NCBI GenBank assembly: GCA_945861975.1
Contig: CAMAXD010000008.1
Coordinates: forward strand, 1-49,978
DNA: 49,978 nt
Reading direction: 5' to 3'
DNA from: Candidatus Kuenenia stuttgartensis
GTDB lineage: Bacteria; Planctomycetota; Planctomycetia; Planctomycetales; Planctomycetaceae
Part shown: positions 41,437-49,897 of the stretch, one piece after another
Layout of the letters: the number at the start of each line of letters is the position of its first letter
Position numbering within the stretch: the first letter of the stretch is position 1
Program-made: the position numbers and the translations under genes
Notes under the pieces: generated by a model
What the model was told of the DNA's origin: nothing
The model's input: the letters and a program-made list of their open reading frames with translations, nothing else
Database searches by the model: none

Positions 41437-42195
41437 CTATCGAACCGCGCCACCGTTAACGTTGATGACCTGCCCCGTGATATAGGAAGCCTCGTTGCTT
41501 AACAGATAACGTGCCATGTTTGCGATGTCCTGCGGCTCACCCCAACGACGCAACGGTGTCTCAGAGATTACTCGATCCTGCCAGTATTCACTTGCGGTCG
41601 CACCCCAGGCAGTTCGAATCCAGCCAGGCGCGATGCAGTTGACTCGCACGAGCGGCGCCAAACTCACAGCCAACGATCGACTGAATCCCATGATGGCATT
41701 CTTGGCCGTCGCAAATAACTCACCACTATCGCCTTCCATCCCTCGATCAGACTGGTCCCAGCCAATGTTCAGGATGGCTCCCTGCTGCTGCTCTCGAAAT
41801 CGGTGCCCGAAGGCCCGTGACAAGTCGATCGTGCCGAGCAAATCCGTTTGAATCAGTTGATTCAGCTTCACGGAGAACTCTGCACCGCGTAATTCGGTCG
41901 TTAACAAATCTGCACCCGCATTGTTGACGATGGCATCCACGCGTCCGGTCCGGAACGACTCGAGCAGCAAATGCTGGCGATCACTTTCTCGCGAGACATC
42001 CGCCGAAACCACTTCGACCGCCCTGCCCAGCTTTCGAATCTCTTCCGCCACAGATTCCGCTTTGCCGATCGACTGCCGACAATTGACAATGATATCTGCC
42101 CCGGCTTTTGCACATTCCAGAGCAATCGCCCGACCAATCCCATCGGAAGATCCAGTAACAAGAATTCGCTGGCCGGATAAAGTTGCAAACGTCAT
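41437..42195 (-). CDS. SDR family protein with altered catalytic residues
   Basis: The 252-residue protein has the short-chain dehydrogenase fold. VTGSSDGIGRAIA (13-25) binds the dinucleotide, ADIIVNCR (33-40) suggests NADP, NNAGADL (91-97) and GWIRTAWG (191-198) are standard, and YITGQVINVNGGAVR closes it. The active site is not standard: where YxxxK is expected there is FATAK (Phe161), and the expected Ser lies in ILNIGWDQSD, without an aligned Ser. The Lys165 and Asn positions remain. It precedes the DHPS homologue by 87 bases on the same strand, so a pterin-related role is possible. The ATG at 42195 starts right at the Rossmann strand. An ATG 168 bases upstream adds non-conserved sequence. 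Confidence 0.8.
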   Translation of the reverse strand: MTFATLSGQRILVTGSSDGIGRAIALECAKAGADIIVNCRQSIGKAESVAEEIRKLGRAVEVVSADVSRESDRQHLLLESFRTGRVDAIVNNAGADLLTTELRGAEFSVKLNQLIQTDLLGTIDLSRAFGHRFREQQQGAILNIGWDQSDRGMEGDSGELFATAKNAIMGFSRSLAVSLAPLVRVNCIAPGWIRTAWGATASEYWQDRVISETPLRRWGEPQDIANMARYLLSNEASYITGQVINVNGGAVR

Positions 42196-42683
42196 GATGG
42201 GGTGGCTGGAACTGTCAAACAAGGGGCGAGAACGAAAGGTACGGTGCACGCACGAATGCGACAAACAAGGGAAATGAGTCCGCAAGACAGCGGCTCGAAT
42301 GATCCTCAAGCACCTGGGATTAAGATATACAGAATAGCGATCCGAATTTACCAACGCGAACAAGACTCCGTTGTCTCCGTATTCCAGAACGGCCCTTTTG
42401 ACTTCCCTCTCCGTAGTCCGATCTGGCCTCAGATCGGAAACTCAGCCGTACCTCTACCCCAGAACGACGCTTCAGACGTCATTTGCTGGCGGCAATTACC
42501 TCAGGCCGCCCAGCCAGCAAGGCCACGCAGTCCGCCAGAATTCACCAGATTCCGGGATGAAGTCCCTCTTGAGGCGTTTTCAGAGGACCACGTAAACTAC
42601 GAAAACGTGTCTTTTCACACCTGTACCGAACTGTGTTCAGATTTCGAACACTCTCTGGCCAGTGAACCCCTGCGCGGATATCC
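42196..42683. other. 488-bp divergent leader region with two hairpins
   Basis: The gap separates the divergent SDR and SGNH genes and is long for this genome. CCGATCTG/CAGATCGG at 42418-42437 is a perfect 8-bp hairpin with loop GCCT. TGCTGGC at 42484-42490 pairs with GCCAGCA at 42513-42519, with an inner GGC/GCC extension. Both fall in the likely leader of the SGNH gene. TATACA at 42326-42331 could be part of a promoter, but there is no -35 partner. An open frame crosses the region, and I see no family in its translation. Confidence 0.45.
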
Positions 42684-43856
42684 ATGTTGCTTCGCCCTCT
42701 CACCGCACTTCGACACTTTGTCACAGCTTTGACGCTGTTGATCGTTGTGCTGTTGGGTGTTGAGATCTGGCTGAGAAGCAACGCGGCACCTTCCGCCCTG
42801 ATCGTTGCCGGCCAGGCACCACTCGAAGATCAGAGTCTTCTTGTTCCCTCAGCCGTCTATCATCATGAACTGCGACGACTACAGCAGACATCACATGTGA
42901 CCGAGTCCGGGGGTAAACCGATCGAGATACGGATCAACTCTGTGGGTTGTCGCGGTGAAGAAATCGAGATGATTGCTCAAGTTGGAGTCCGCCGTATTCT
43001 CCTCCTCGGGGATGATACCATTTGTGGGACCAACGTTGCGGAATCAGAGACAGTGGCCGCATGGCTCAAGAAGTTCTTCACCCAATCGACTGGTGAAGAC
43101 GTCGAAGTGATCAATGCGGGAGTTCCTGGATACTGTCCGCTGCTCGCTTCACTGAAGTTTCAACATGACCTTTCGAAATTGAAGCCGGACATTGTTATCT
43201 TACACGTGGACATGACTGACATTGCCGACGACTGCTGCTATCGAAGTTTAACGCTGCAGGAGGGCGACCATTCCGTTTGTTCTCACCCAACGCTGCGTAT
43301 GCATCCAAAGCCGGAGAACCCGACAATCCAGCTTGTCAGACAATCCGCCACGGCATCATGGCTGTTCGCGAAAACTCGCCAGCACGGACCAGAACTGCTT
43401 TCCGTGTCTCGCGCCAGCCTTGCTGAGAACCAGGGCTTTCTGTGGATTACGGATAATCCACCGGACCTGAGACTCCAGATCGACCACGCATTGAAACCGA
43501 TCAGGGTCATTCAGGATTCCGTGAAACAATCTGGTGGGCAACTGTTGATTTCGACGGCTCCTGTCCTTTGGCAGGTAGTGGCCTCTGAGCGAGCTCCTGA
43601 ACTTAGTCGCCGCCTGGGCATCACTGGAAAGACGCCCTTTGCCAGTACATTCCCATTTGAGCTCCTCCAAAGTTTCTGCGAGGACGCAGGGATTCCATTC
43701 TGCGACGCTTCCCCCGTTTTTCGCCGCGACAAGGCTGAAAAACTGTTCTCAAAATCGGCCCCGGTTCTCTCAAAAGTCGGCCTGGCCCTTTATGCCCGAG
43801 AGATCGCACGCAGCCTTGTCAAACTGTCTTCCGCAAGCCGGGCTCCCGTCGAATGA
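42684..43856 (+). CDS. Membrane-anchored SGNH/GDSL-fold protein lacking the usual catalytic residues
   Basis: The 390-residue protein starts with an uncleaved signal anchor (about 12-30). The body follows the SGNH order. RINSVGCRGEEIE (83-95) precedes block I, RILLLGDDTICGTNV is 104-118, VEVINAGVPGYCPLL is 140-154, and PDIVILHVDMTDIADDC marks the middle block. The nucleophile Ser of GDSxTxG is Asp111 here (GDDTICG). In the last block the usual D-x-x-H text is replaced by SAPVLSKVGLALYA (358-371), so the Asp and His are also missing. The fold is kept, but acyl hydrolysis by the normal triad is unlikely. A binding or scaffolding role in the envelope is possible. The ATG at 42684 is the only suitable start. 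Confidence 0.7.
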   Translation: MLLRPLTALRHFVTALTLLIVVLLGVEIWLRSNAAPSALIVAGQAPLEDQSLLVPSAVYHHELRRLQQTSHVTESGGKPIEIRINSVGCRGEEIEMIAQVGVRRILLLGDDTICGTNVAESETVAAWLKKFFTQSTGEDVEVINAGVPGYCPLLASLKFQHDLSKLKPDIVILHVDMTDIADDCCYRSLTLQEGDHSVCSHPTLRMHPKPENPTIQLVRQSATASWLFAKTRQHGPELLSVSRASLAENQGFLWITDNPPDLRLQIDHALKPIRVIQDSVKQSGGQLLISTAPVLWQVVASERAPELSRRLGITGKTPFASTFPFELLQSFCEDAGIPFCDASPVFRRDKAEKLFSKSAPVLSKVGLALYAREIARSLVKLSSASRAPVE

Positions 43857-43955
43857 CGCGTTGATCCCGGGCGAATCAATTGGAATGACACAACTTTCAG
43901 CGTATATCTCGTTCTGTCGACAGCCCATTCCTCACCGCACACAGGTATCGTCTTT

Positions 43956-45188
43956 ATGAAGACCGCATTTGAAGCAGCCGAGCAATACTTCGAGGAAGCT
44001 GCGACTGTGATGAATCTGACTTCCAGCATGCGCGAGCTGTTGTTGATCCCTGAGCGAGAAGTCAAGGTGCAGGTCCCGATCAAACGCGACAATGGCGAGA
44101 TCGCGACCTTTGTCGGCTTTCGTATCCAGCACAACAGCAAACGTGGCCCCATGAAAGGCGGACTGCGGTACCATCATGAAGTTAATGCTGACGAGGTCCT
44201 GGCCCTGGCGTCTCTGATGACATGGAAGACCGCGGTTGTGGACCTTCCCTATGGCGGTGCCAAAGGTGGCATCGCCGTGAATCCCAAAGATCTGTCAATC
44301 GATGAACTGGAACGATTGACTCGGCGGTTCGTCGATGAGATCCATGACATCTTCGGCCCTGACAAAGACATCCCGGCTCCGGACATGGGCACGAATTCTC
44401 AGACGATGGCCTGGATCATGAATCAGTATGAGAAGTTTCACGGATTCAGTCCCGGCTGTGTGACCGGTAAACCAGTCGAACTTTACGGCGCTGAAGGACG
44501 CGAAGAAGCCACTGGCCGCGGTGTCGGAACCCTGACGCTGGCCCTGCTTCGCAAGTTCGGCCGATCCATCGAATCATCAACCGTCGCCATTCAGGGATTC
44601 GGAAACGTCGGTACATTTACGGCCGCTTATCTGCAAAAAGCTGGCGGCAAAGTTGTGGCCATCTCCGACGTCAGCGGTGCCATTTTTAATAAAGACGGCA
44701 TCGACATTACTGCGGCATTGGCGTGGGTTGCGGACAAGAAAAGCCTGGCAGGATTTCCTGGCGGTGAGTCGATTTCCAACGAAGCCCTGCTGGCTCTGGA
44801 TGTTGATGTGTTGATCCCTGCGGCCCTTGGAGGTGTCCTGACAGAAGACAATGCCAAAGATGTACGAGCACGTTTCATCGTGGAAGCTGCCAACGGTCCC
44901 ACTACTCCGGAAGCCGATGCGATCTTCAACAAGAAAGACGTGATTGTGCTGCCCGATATTCTGGCAAATGCCGGAGGTGTCACGGTCAGCTATTTTGAAT
45001 GGGTCCAGAATCAGCAGTATTTCCGCTGGGATCTTGGTCGAGTTCGCGAAGAGCTGGAACGCACGATGACTCGCAGCTTCGATAAAGTTTGGTCAACAGC
45101 GCAGGAAAAGAAGGTCTCGCTGCGAGTGGCCGCGTATCTTGTCGGCATCGGCCGTGTTGCTCGCGCAACGACACTTGGCGGGATTTAG
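43956..45188 (+). CDS. Glu/Leu/Phe/Val dehydrogenase (glutamate dehydrogenase-like)
   Basis: The 410-residue enzyme belongs to the amino acid dehydrogenase family. Catalytic Lys103 lies in [14 protein letters not shown] (97-110). [11 protein letters not shown] (63-73) and [16 protein letters not shown] hold further substrate contacts, and the Rossmann domain begins with [13 protein letters not shown] (around 212). An acidic residue after the second strand (VVAISDVSG) suggests NAD preference. It most likely interconverts glutamate and 2-oxoglutarate, though other amino acids cannot be excluded. ProA, which uses a glutamate derivative, follows 136 bases later, so the two may share a promoter for glutamate/proline metabolism. 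Confidence 0.9.
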   Translation: MKTAFEAAEQYFEEAATVMNLTSSMRELLLIPEREVKVQVPIKRDNGEIATFVGFRIQHNSKRGPMKGGLRYHHEVNADEVLALASLMTWKTAVVDLPYGGAKGGIAVNPKDLSIDELERLTRRFVDEIHDIFGPDKDIPAPDMGTNSQTMAWIMNQYEKFHGFSPGCVTGKPVELYGAEGREEATGRGVGTLTLALLRKFGRSIESSTVAIQGFGNVGTFTAAYLQKAGGKVVAISDVSGAIFNKDGIDITAALAWVADKKSLAGFPGGESISNEALLALDVDVLIPAALGGVLTEDNAKDVRARFIVEAANGPTTPEADAIFNKKDVIVLPDILANAGGVTVSYFEWVQNQQYFRWDLGRVREELERTMTRSFDKVWSTAQEKKVSLRVAAYLVGIGRVARATTLGGI

Positions 45189-45207
45189 AACGTCCGAATG
45201 TCTCGCA

Positions 45208-45229
45208 GGATGGGCATTCCTGCCCGTCC
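45208..45229. repeat. Hairpin repeat between the glutamate dehydrogenase gene and proA
   Basis: GGATGGGCA at 45208-45216 and TGCCCGTCC at 45221-45229 form a 9-bp stem with one G-T pair and a TTCC tetraloop. GAATGTC lies just before it. The words ATTC, TGCCCGTC and GAATGTC recur in the hairpin at 49293-49332, so both look like members of one interspersed family. Confidence 0.55.
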
Positions 45230-45324
45230 AAACGTCACCGCTGCGACTCCTCGGGCGACCGTCGGACACGGATTTTTTCACCTGCGTTTTCTTAAAGCAC
45301 TCAGCACAACAGCAATCAATTCTC

Positions 45325-46584
45325 ATGTCCACGACACTTGAATACTCCCAAACACTGGCCCGGAATTCTCGCCTTGCTGCAGCGGCTCTAGCTCCACTAC
45401 CTGCCGGAAAAAAGAATGCCTGGCTGCAGCGAGTTGCCGATAATCTGCGAGCCCGGTCCTCAGAAATTGTTGCCGCCAACGAGATCGACATGTCCGCCGG
45501 TGAGGCAGCGGGGCTGAGTTCCGCGATGCTGGATCGATTGAAGCTGACCGCGGAGCGTATTGAAGCCCTCGCAAAGGCCGTTGAACATATCATTTCCCTG
45601 CCCGATCCTGTGGGCGAGGTCATTGAAGGCCAGCGACGTCCGAATGGTTTGTTTATCAGTCGTGTTCGAGTTCCCCTGGGAGTCGTGTTCTTCATTTACG
45701 AATCACGTCCAAACGTAACCATTGATGCCGCGGCCTTGTGCGTCAAGAGCGGCAACGCCGTGATTCTTCGCGGCGGCAGCGAAGCGATTCACAGTAACCG
45801 AGCCCTGCAGTGTGTCATTGAAGAATCACTCATCTCGGAGGGTCTGCCGCAACATGCCGTGCAACTGGTGAATTCTACAGATCGCAACATCGTGGGTGAG
45901 CTGCTCTCCATGGGCAACCTGATCGATGTCACCATTCCGCGCGGCGGCCGTTCCCTGATCGAACGAGTAACTCGCGAAGCCACAATGCCGGTGATCAAGC
46001 ATTTCGACGGCATCTGTCATGTCTATGTTGACGCGTCCGCCGACGAAAAAATGGCCATCGACATTACCATCAACAGCAAGTGCCAGCGGCCGGGTGTTTG
46101 CAATGCCGCAGAGACGCTGTTGATTCATCGTGATGCAGTCGACCGGTTGCTGCCTGCGCTGGCCAAAGAACTGCAGTCTCGCGGTGTGGAATTGCGATGC
46201 TGTCCGGCCAGCCTGAACATGATCTCCGGCGGTATCAAAGTAACCGAGACTGATTATGGCACTGAGCATATGGCCCTGATCATGTCCGTGCGGATTGTTG
46301 ACTCCATCGATCAGGCGATTGAGCACATTCGACGTTATGGATCAGCTCATACCGATGCGATCGTGACAAACTGTGTCGCTTCTTCCATGAAGTTTGAAGC
46401 GGAAGTGGATTCAGCCGCAGTGATGATCAACGCGAGTACTCGCTTTAACGACGGCGGTGAACTGGGTATGGGAGCGGAAATTGGCATCAGCACTGATCGC
46501 TTTCACGCGCGAGGACCATGCGGCATGCGGGAATTGACGAGCTACAAGTTCGTCGTTCGCGGTTCCGGCCAGGTCCGCAGTTAA
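45325..46584 (+). CDS. proA: Gamma-glutamyl phosphate reductase
   Basis: The 419-residue ProA catalyses the second step of proline synthesis, the NADPH-dependent reduction of gamma-glutamyl phosphate to glutamate semialdehyde. Landmarks are RVPLGVVFFIYESRPNVTIDAA (115-136), VILRGGSEAIHSN (146-158), IPRGGRSLI (204-212), the catalytic Cys259 in SKCQRPGVCNAAETLL, and the C-terminal TRFNDGGELGMGAEIGIST. Length equals the standard 415-425. I chose the ATG at 45325, where family similarity starts. The frame extends 62 codons upstream through the hairpin repeat with no conserved content. ProB is not in the window. Confidence 0.95.
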   Translation: MSTTLEYSQTLARNSRLAAAALAPLPAGKKNAWLQRVADNLRARSSEIVAANEIDMSAGEAAGLSSAMLDRLKLTAERIEALAKAVEHIISLPDPVGEVIEGQRRPNGLFISRVRVPLGVVFFIYESRPNVTIDAAALCVKSGNAVILRGGSEAIHSNRALQCVIEESLISEGLPQHAVQLVNSTDRNIVGELLSMGNLIDVTIPRGGRSLIERVTREATMPVIKHFDGICHVYVDASADEKMAIDITINSKCQRPGVCNAAETLLIHRDAVDRLLPALAKELQSRGVELRCCPASLNMISGGIKVTETDYGTEHMALIMSVRIVDSIDQAIEHIRRYGSAHTDAIVTNCVASSMKFEAEVDSAAVMINASTRFNDGGELGMGAEIGISTDRFHARGPCGMRELTSYKFVVRGSGQVRS

Positions 46585-46808
46585 GGCTGCTCTCAGGTTA
46601 AGCAACCAAATAAGCTGAGGAACTGGACAAAATGCCAGAGCGCGGACAGCAACGGCTTTGGTCGGCAAGGTCTCAACGATTCGGCGTAATTCGGGGGTCT
46701 GGTCTGGATTCTGACGCGAATCCGTGCTAACAAGACCATCCCCGCGTTACTTTTCCAGCCGCCAACTGGCTGTCCTCAGTTCCCACCGACCTTGCCGGAG
46801 CCTGCCAA

Positions 46809-48203
46809 ATGCTGAGACTCACTGCGCAAAATGATCGATCTGGCCGCTTCAGTAATGGATTTTCTCGACGCAGCCTGCTGAATATTGGGACGCTGGCGGC
46901 GATGGGCACGGCCGGAGGTTGGTCGCTACCGTCTTTGCTGCGGGCCGAAGAGTCCGCCGGCAAAAAGAAGAATCCCAAATCGGTCATCATGATTTACCTG
47001 GTGGGCGGACCGCCGCATCAGGACATGTTCGATCTGAAGCCGGAAGCTCCCAAAGAGTTCGCTGGTCCGTGGAAACCGATCGCGACCAATGTCCCCGGCA
47101 TGGAAATCTGTGAAGCGTTTCCAAAGCTGGCGACCATGGGCGACAAGCTCACCATTATTCGATCGCTGGTTGGCAACCAGGCGGATCATGACGCCGTGCA
47201 GGTTTTCAACGGACGTGATCCCAGGAAGCCGAAACCATCCGGTGGCTGGCCCCAGTTTGGCTCGATGGTCTCGAATGTACTGGGCTCAGCCCTTCCCACT
47301 GCCCCGCCATTTGTCAGCCTTTGCTATCCGTGTACACACGGTCCTTACAACGAGCCCGGCCCGGGATTCCTTGGAACATCTCACGCGCCTTTTCGGCCTA
47401 TGGGTCCAACCAAAGAAGACATGGTGCTCAACGGAGTCTCTTTGGAACGTCTGGCAGATCGCAAGTCTCTGCTGAAAAGTGTGGACCAGCTTCGCAGAGA
47501 CATCGACGCCACCATGACGATGACCGGGATGGATACTTTTACCGAACAGGCGATGGGCTTGTTGACGTCATCTCGCCTCGCTGAAGCACTCGATCTGTCA
47601 AAAGAAGATCCGGCTGTTATTGCAAGATACGGCACTGGCAACCCCTCGATCTTCATCGATGCCAATGGTGCCCCTCGTGTGCCGCAAAGCCTGCTGGTCG
47701 CTCGCCGACTGATTGAAGCCGGTGTCCGAGTGGTCACTTTAAATTACAGCAAGTGGGATTGGCACGGTGGCACAAACGCCGAAGGCCGCGCGAACAATTC
47801 CATCTTTGTTCGCGAACAGGAAGACTTCCCTGTTTTCGACCAGTGCGTCAGCGCGTTGATTGAAGATCTGCATCAACGTGGACTGTCCGATGATTGTGCC
47901 GTCGTTATCTGGGGCGAATTCGGCCGCACTCCCAAGATCAGCAATATCGTTGGGCGCGACCACTGGCCGCAGGTCAACTGTGCTCTGATGGCAGGTGGCG
48001 GAATGCGTCATGGGCAGGTCATTGGCGCCACAGACCGCATCGCCGGCGAAGCGATCGCTCGCCCCGTCACCTTTGGCGAAGTCTACGCAACACTGTTCCA
48101 TCATCTGGGCGTTCGAGTCGAACAGACAACGATCTCCGACAATAATGGACGACCGCAGTATCTCGTCGAAGACGGCGGGAAGATTATGCCGGAACTCGTC
48201 TAA
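46809..48203 (+). CDS. DUF1501 family protein with Tat signal
   Basis: The 464-residue protein is a DUF1501 member, a sulfatase-like alkaline-phosphatase-fold family expanded in planctomycetes. A twin-arginine signal is visible (SRRSLLNIG at 19-27, then GTLAAMGTAGGW), so it should be exported folded. Family text includes IMIYLVGGPPHQDMFDLKP (55-73), TIIRSLVGNQADHDAVQVFNGR, FVSLCYPCTHGPYNEPGPGFLG and the C-terminal VVIWGEFGRTPKI with RDHWPQ. In planctomycetes the gene is often preceded by a DUF1549/DUF1553 partner with a cytochrome domain. None is found here, and a PIG-L gene follows instead. Confidence 0.9.
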   Translation: MLRLTAQNDRSGRFSNGFSRRSLLNIGTLAAMGTAGGWSLPSLLRAEESAGKKKNPKSVIMIYLVGGPPHQDMFDLKPEAPKEFAGPWKPIATNVPGMEICEAFPKLATMGDKLTIIRSLVGNQADHDAVQVFNGRDPRKPKPSGGWPQFGSMVSNVLGSALPTAPPFVSLCYPCTHGPYNEPGPGFLGTSHAPFRPMGPTKEDMVLNGVSLERLADRKSLLKSVDQLRRDIDATMTMTGMDTFTEQAMGLLTSSRLAEALDLSKEDPAVIARYGTGNPSIFIDANGAPRVPQSLLVARRLIEAGVRVVTLNYSKWDWHGGTNAEGRANNSIFVREQEDFPVFDQCVSALIEDLHQRGLSDDCAVVIWGEFGRTPKISNIVGRDHWPQVNCALMAGGGMRHGQVIGATDRIAGEAIARPVTFGEVYATLFHHLGVRVEQTTISDNNGRPQYLVEDGGKIMPELV

Positions 48204-48253
48204 CCAATTCGACTTCAGTCATCTCTCTCTGGCAAACGGTCAACCTGACCTCC

Positions 48254-49216
48254 ATGAGCTTCACTATGCGCACATCGCCATCCCGATTGCCGCCATTCTT
48301 CCTGCTGCTGGTCATCGCGCTGATCACCTCGTTTCCTGTGGCAGTTCGGGGCGATGAGCCAGCCAATGATGGAAAGCTCAACATTATCTGCTTTGGGGCT
48401 CATCCCGACGATGCGGAATACAAGAGCGGCGGAACAGCTGCACTCTGGGCCTCCATGGGGCATCGCGTCAAACTGGTCTCGGTGACAAACGGAGATATCG
48501 GACACTGGCAAATGGCCGGCGGACCTCTGGCCAAACGAAGAACGGCAGAGTCCGCAGAAGTTGCAAAGCGACTCGGTGTGACCTCACAAGTCCTCGACAT
48601 CCATGATGGCGAACTTCTGCCAACGCTGGAAAATCGCCAGACGATCACGCGATTGATTCGCACTTGGAATGCCGACGTCGTGATTGCTCATCGTCCATGG
48701 GATTATCACCCCGATCATCGCTACGTCGGAGTTCTGGTGCAGGACGCGGCTTATATGGTCTCTGTTCCATTCTTCTGCCCCGACACTCCGCCCTTGAAGA
48801 AGAACCCGGTGTTCCTCTACAGCAGCGATCGATTTCAGAAGCCCTATCCCTTTGAAGCCGATATCGCTGTTTCGCTGGATGATGTCTTCGAAAAGAAAGT
48901 TGACGCCCTGCTGGCACTGGAGTCGCAAACTTTTGAAGGCGGCGCACTGGGATCGGAAGAAGAAACCGCAAAGGCTCCTCCGGCGTCTCAGCCGGAATTG
49001 CGTCGAGCGTGGCTGCGGGAGCGATGGGATCGACGTCAGTCAGGCGAGGCCAATCAATACCGCTCTTCACTCCTGAAATGGTACGGAGATGAAAAAGGGG
49101 CGGCGGTCAAATATGCCGAGGCATTTGAGATCTGCGAATACGGATCACAGCCCTCGGATGCAGAGATCCGACGGCTGTTTCCGTTTCTGCCAACATCGCC
49201 AGCACCAGCCAAATAG
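48254..49216 (+). CDS. PIG-L family deacetylase, exported
   Basis: The 320-residue protein has a signal peptide (about 1-33, hydrophobic core FFLLLVIALITSF). It then carries the PIG-L/LmbE zinc deacetylase fold. The metal motif AHPDDAE is at 49-55 (ligands His49, Asp51 or Asp52), and the second motif is WDYHPDHR at 149-156. RRTAESAEVAKRLGV (95-109) and a middle VIAHRPW are typical. The family deacetylates N-acetylglucosamine-containing sugars or lipids, and outside the cytoplasm the substrate is probably a glycan. The C-terminal 80 residues are variable. An alternative ATG at 48266 would only trim the signal region. It lies 50 bases after the DUF1501 gene and is probably cotranscribed with it. 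Confidence 0.85.
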   Translation: MSFTMRTSPSRLPPFFLLLVIALITSFPVAVRGDEPANDGKLNIICFGAHPDDAEYKSGGTAALWASMGHRVKLVSVTNGDIGHWQMAGGPLAKRRTAESAEVAKRLGVTSQVLDIHDGELLPTLENRQTITRLIRTWNADVVIAHRPWDYHPDHRYVGVLVQDAAYMVSVPFFCPDTPPLKKNPVFLYSSDRFQKPYPFEADIAVSLDDVFEKKVDALLALESQTFEGGALGSEEETAKAPPASQPELRRAWLRERWDRRQSGEANQYRSSLLKWYGDEKGAAVKYAEAFEICEYGSQPSDAEIRRLFPFLPTSPAPAK

Positions 49217-49292
49217 ATCGGCCGATCGAGGCTCTGATTATCTCAGGTCAACAGACTGGTGCTGTTTCAAGACCTGGTTCCTGGGGAGGATC

Positions 49293-49332
49293 GACATTCG
49301 TGCCCGTCGAAACCTCGTCGGACAAGAATGTC
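49293..49332. terminator. Imperfect hairpin between convergent genes
   Basis: The arm at 49293-49309 pairs with 49316-49332 at 14 of 17 positions, leaving a 6-nt loop (AAACCT). It sits between the convergent PIG-L gene (ends 49216) and the ABM gene (ends 49373) and could terminate both. The left arm shares ATTCGTGCCCGTC-like text with the repeat at 45208-45229. A T-run is absent on either strand, so it may be a repeat first and a terminator second. Confidence 0.45.
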
Positions 49333-49372
49333 CAATCTGCATCCTGAAGTCTAACAACGCACGAGCCGTGCA

Positions 49373-49657
49373 TCAGTGCTTGTAGACTTTGTGCTGCGGA
49401 CGACCTGACAGGATCTGCTCTTTGCCCCAGTTCGTGACGGCCCGAAAAGCTTCACTGCGAATGAATTCCTGAAATGCCGATTCTTCTGACCACTCACTCG
49501 TGATCAGATAAGAGGCATCGTCGCTTACGTCCTTCCACAACGTGGAGCTGGTGTGTCCCGGTGCTGCTTTCAGAGCATCAATGACACCCGCAAACTTGTC
49601 CTCAAAACTCTTCTGCATTCCGGGGATAACGTGATAGTTCATGCCCACTGTAATCAT
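49373..49657 (-). CDS. ABM (antibiotic biosynthesis monooxygenase)-fold protein
   Basis: The 94-residue protein fits the ABM superfamily, small dimeric alpha-beta barrels that oxidise or degrade small substrates, in some members haem. It starts MITVGMNYHVIPGMQKSFEDKFAGVIDAL. GHTSSTLWKDVSDDASYLITSEW follows in the middle, and the end is FIRSEAFRAVTNWGKEQIL. The pattern of SEW followed by an F-x-x-F-I helix is typical. Catalytic residues cannot be assigned, and no haem-ligand histidine in the IsdG position is evident. AGGA lies 9 bases before the ATG. It is transcribed alone on the minus strand. Confidence 0.75.
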   Translation of the reverse strand: MITVGMNYHVIPGMQKSFEDKFAGVIDALKAAPGHTSSTLWKDVSDDASYLITSEWSEESAFQEFIRSEAFRAVTNWGKEQILSGRPQHKVYKH

Positions 49658-49897
49658 GATCTGAATTCCTGTGATTGGATAAAGAGACGTCTCTAAAAGA
49701 TTGCTGGCGGAAGTGTATCAGACGCGGCCCGATTCTCGGTCCTTTTTCATCGCTTCGATAACGGGCGAGAATTTGCGTCAGAACGGTCCATTGTTTGAGT
49801 CGCCTATTCAGCATTTTCGTTTAACGGCGAGCCGCAGGAGGCTGCGGGAAAAGGTGTATGCGATTTTTGGTAAATTATTCACAATAGGAGCCTAAAT

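Noticed and set aside
42202-42732. 176-codon plus-strand frame across the SDR-SGNH gap
   Set aside because: No recognisable family, no ribosome binding site, overlaps the SDR start on one side and the SGNH start on the other, and composition is unlike the neighbours.
45139-45324. 62-codon N-terminal extension of ProA
   Set aside because: It is read through the tail of the glutamate dehydrogenase gene and the hairpin repeat in another frame, and ProA family similarity starts at the ATG at 45325.
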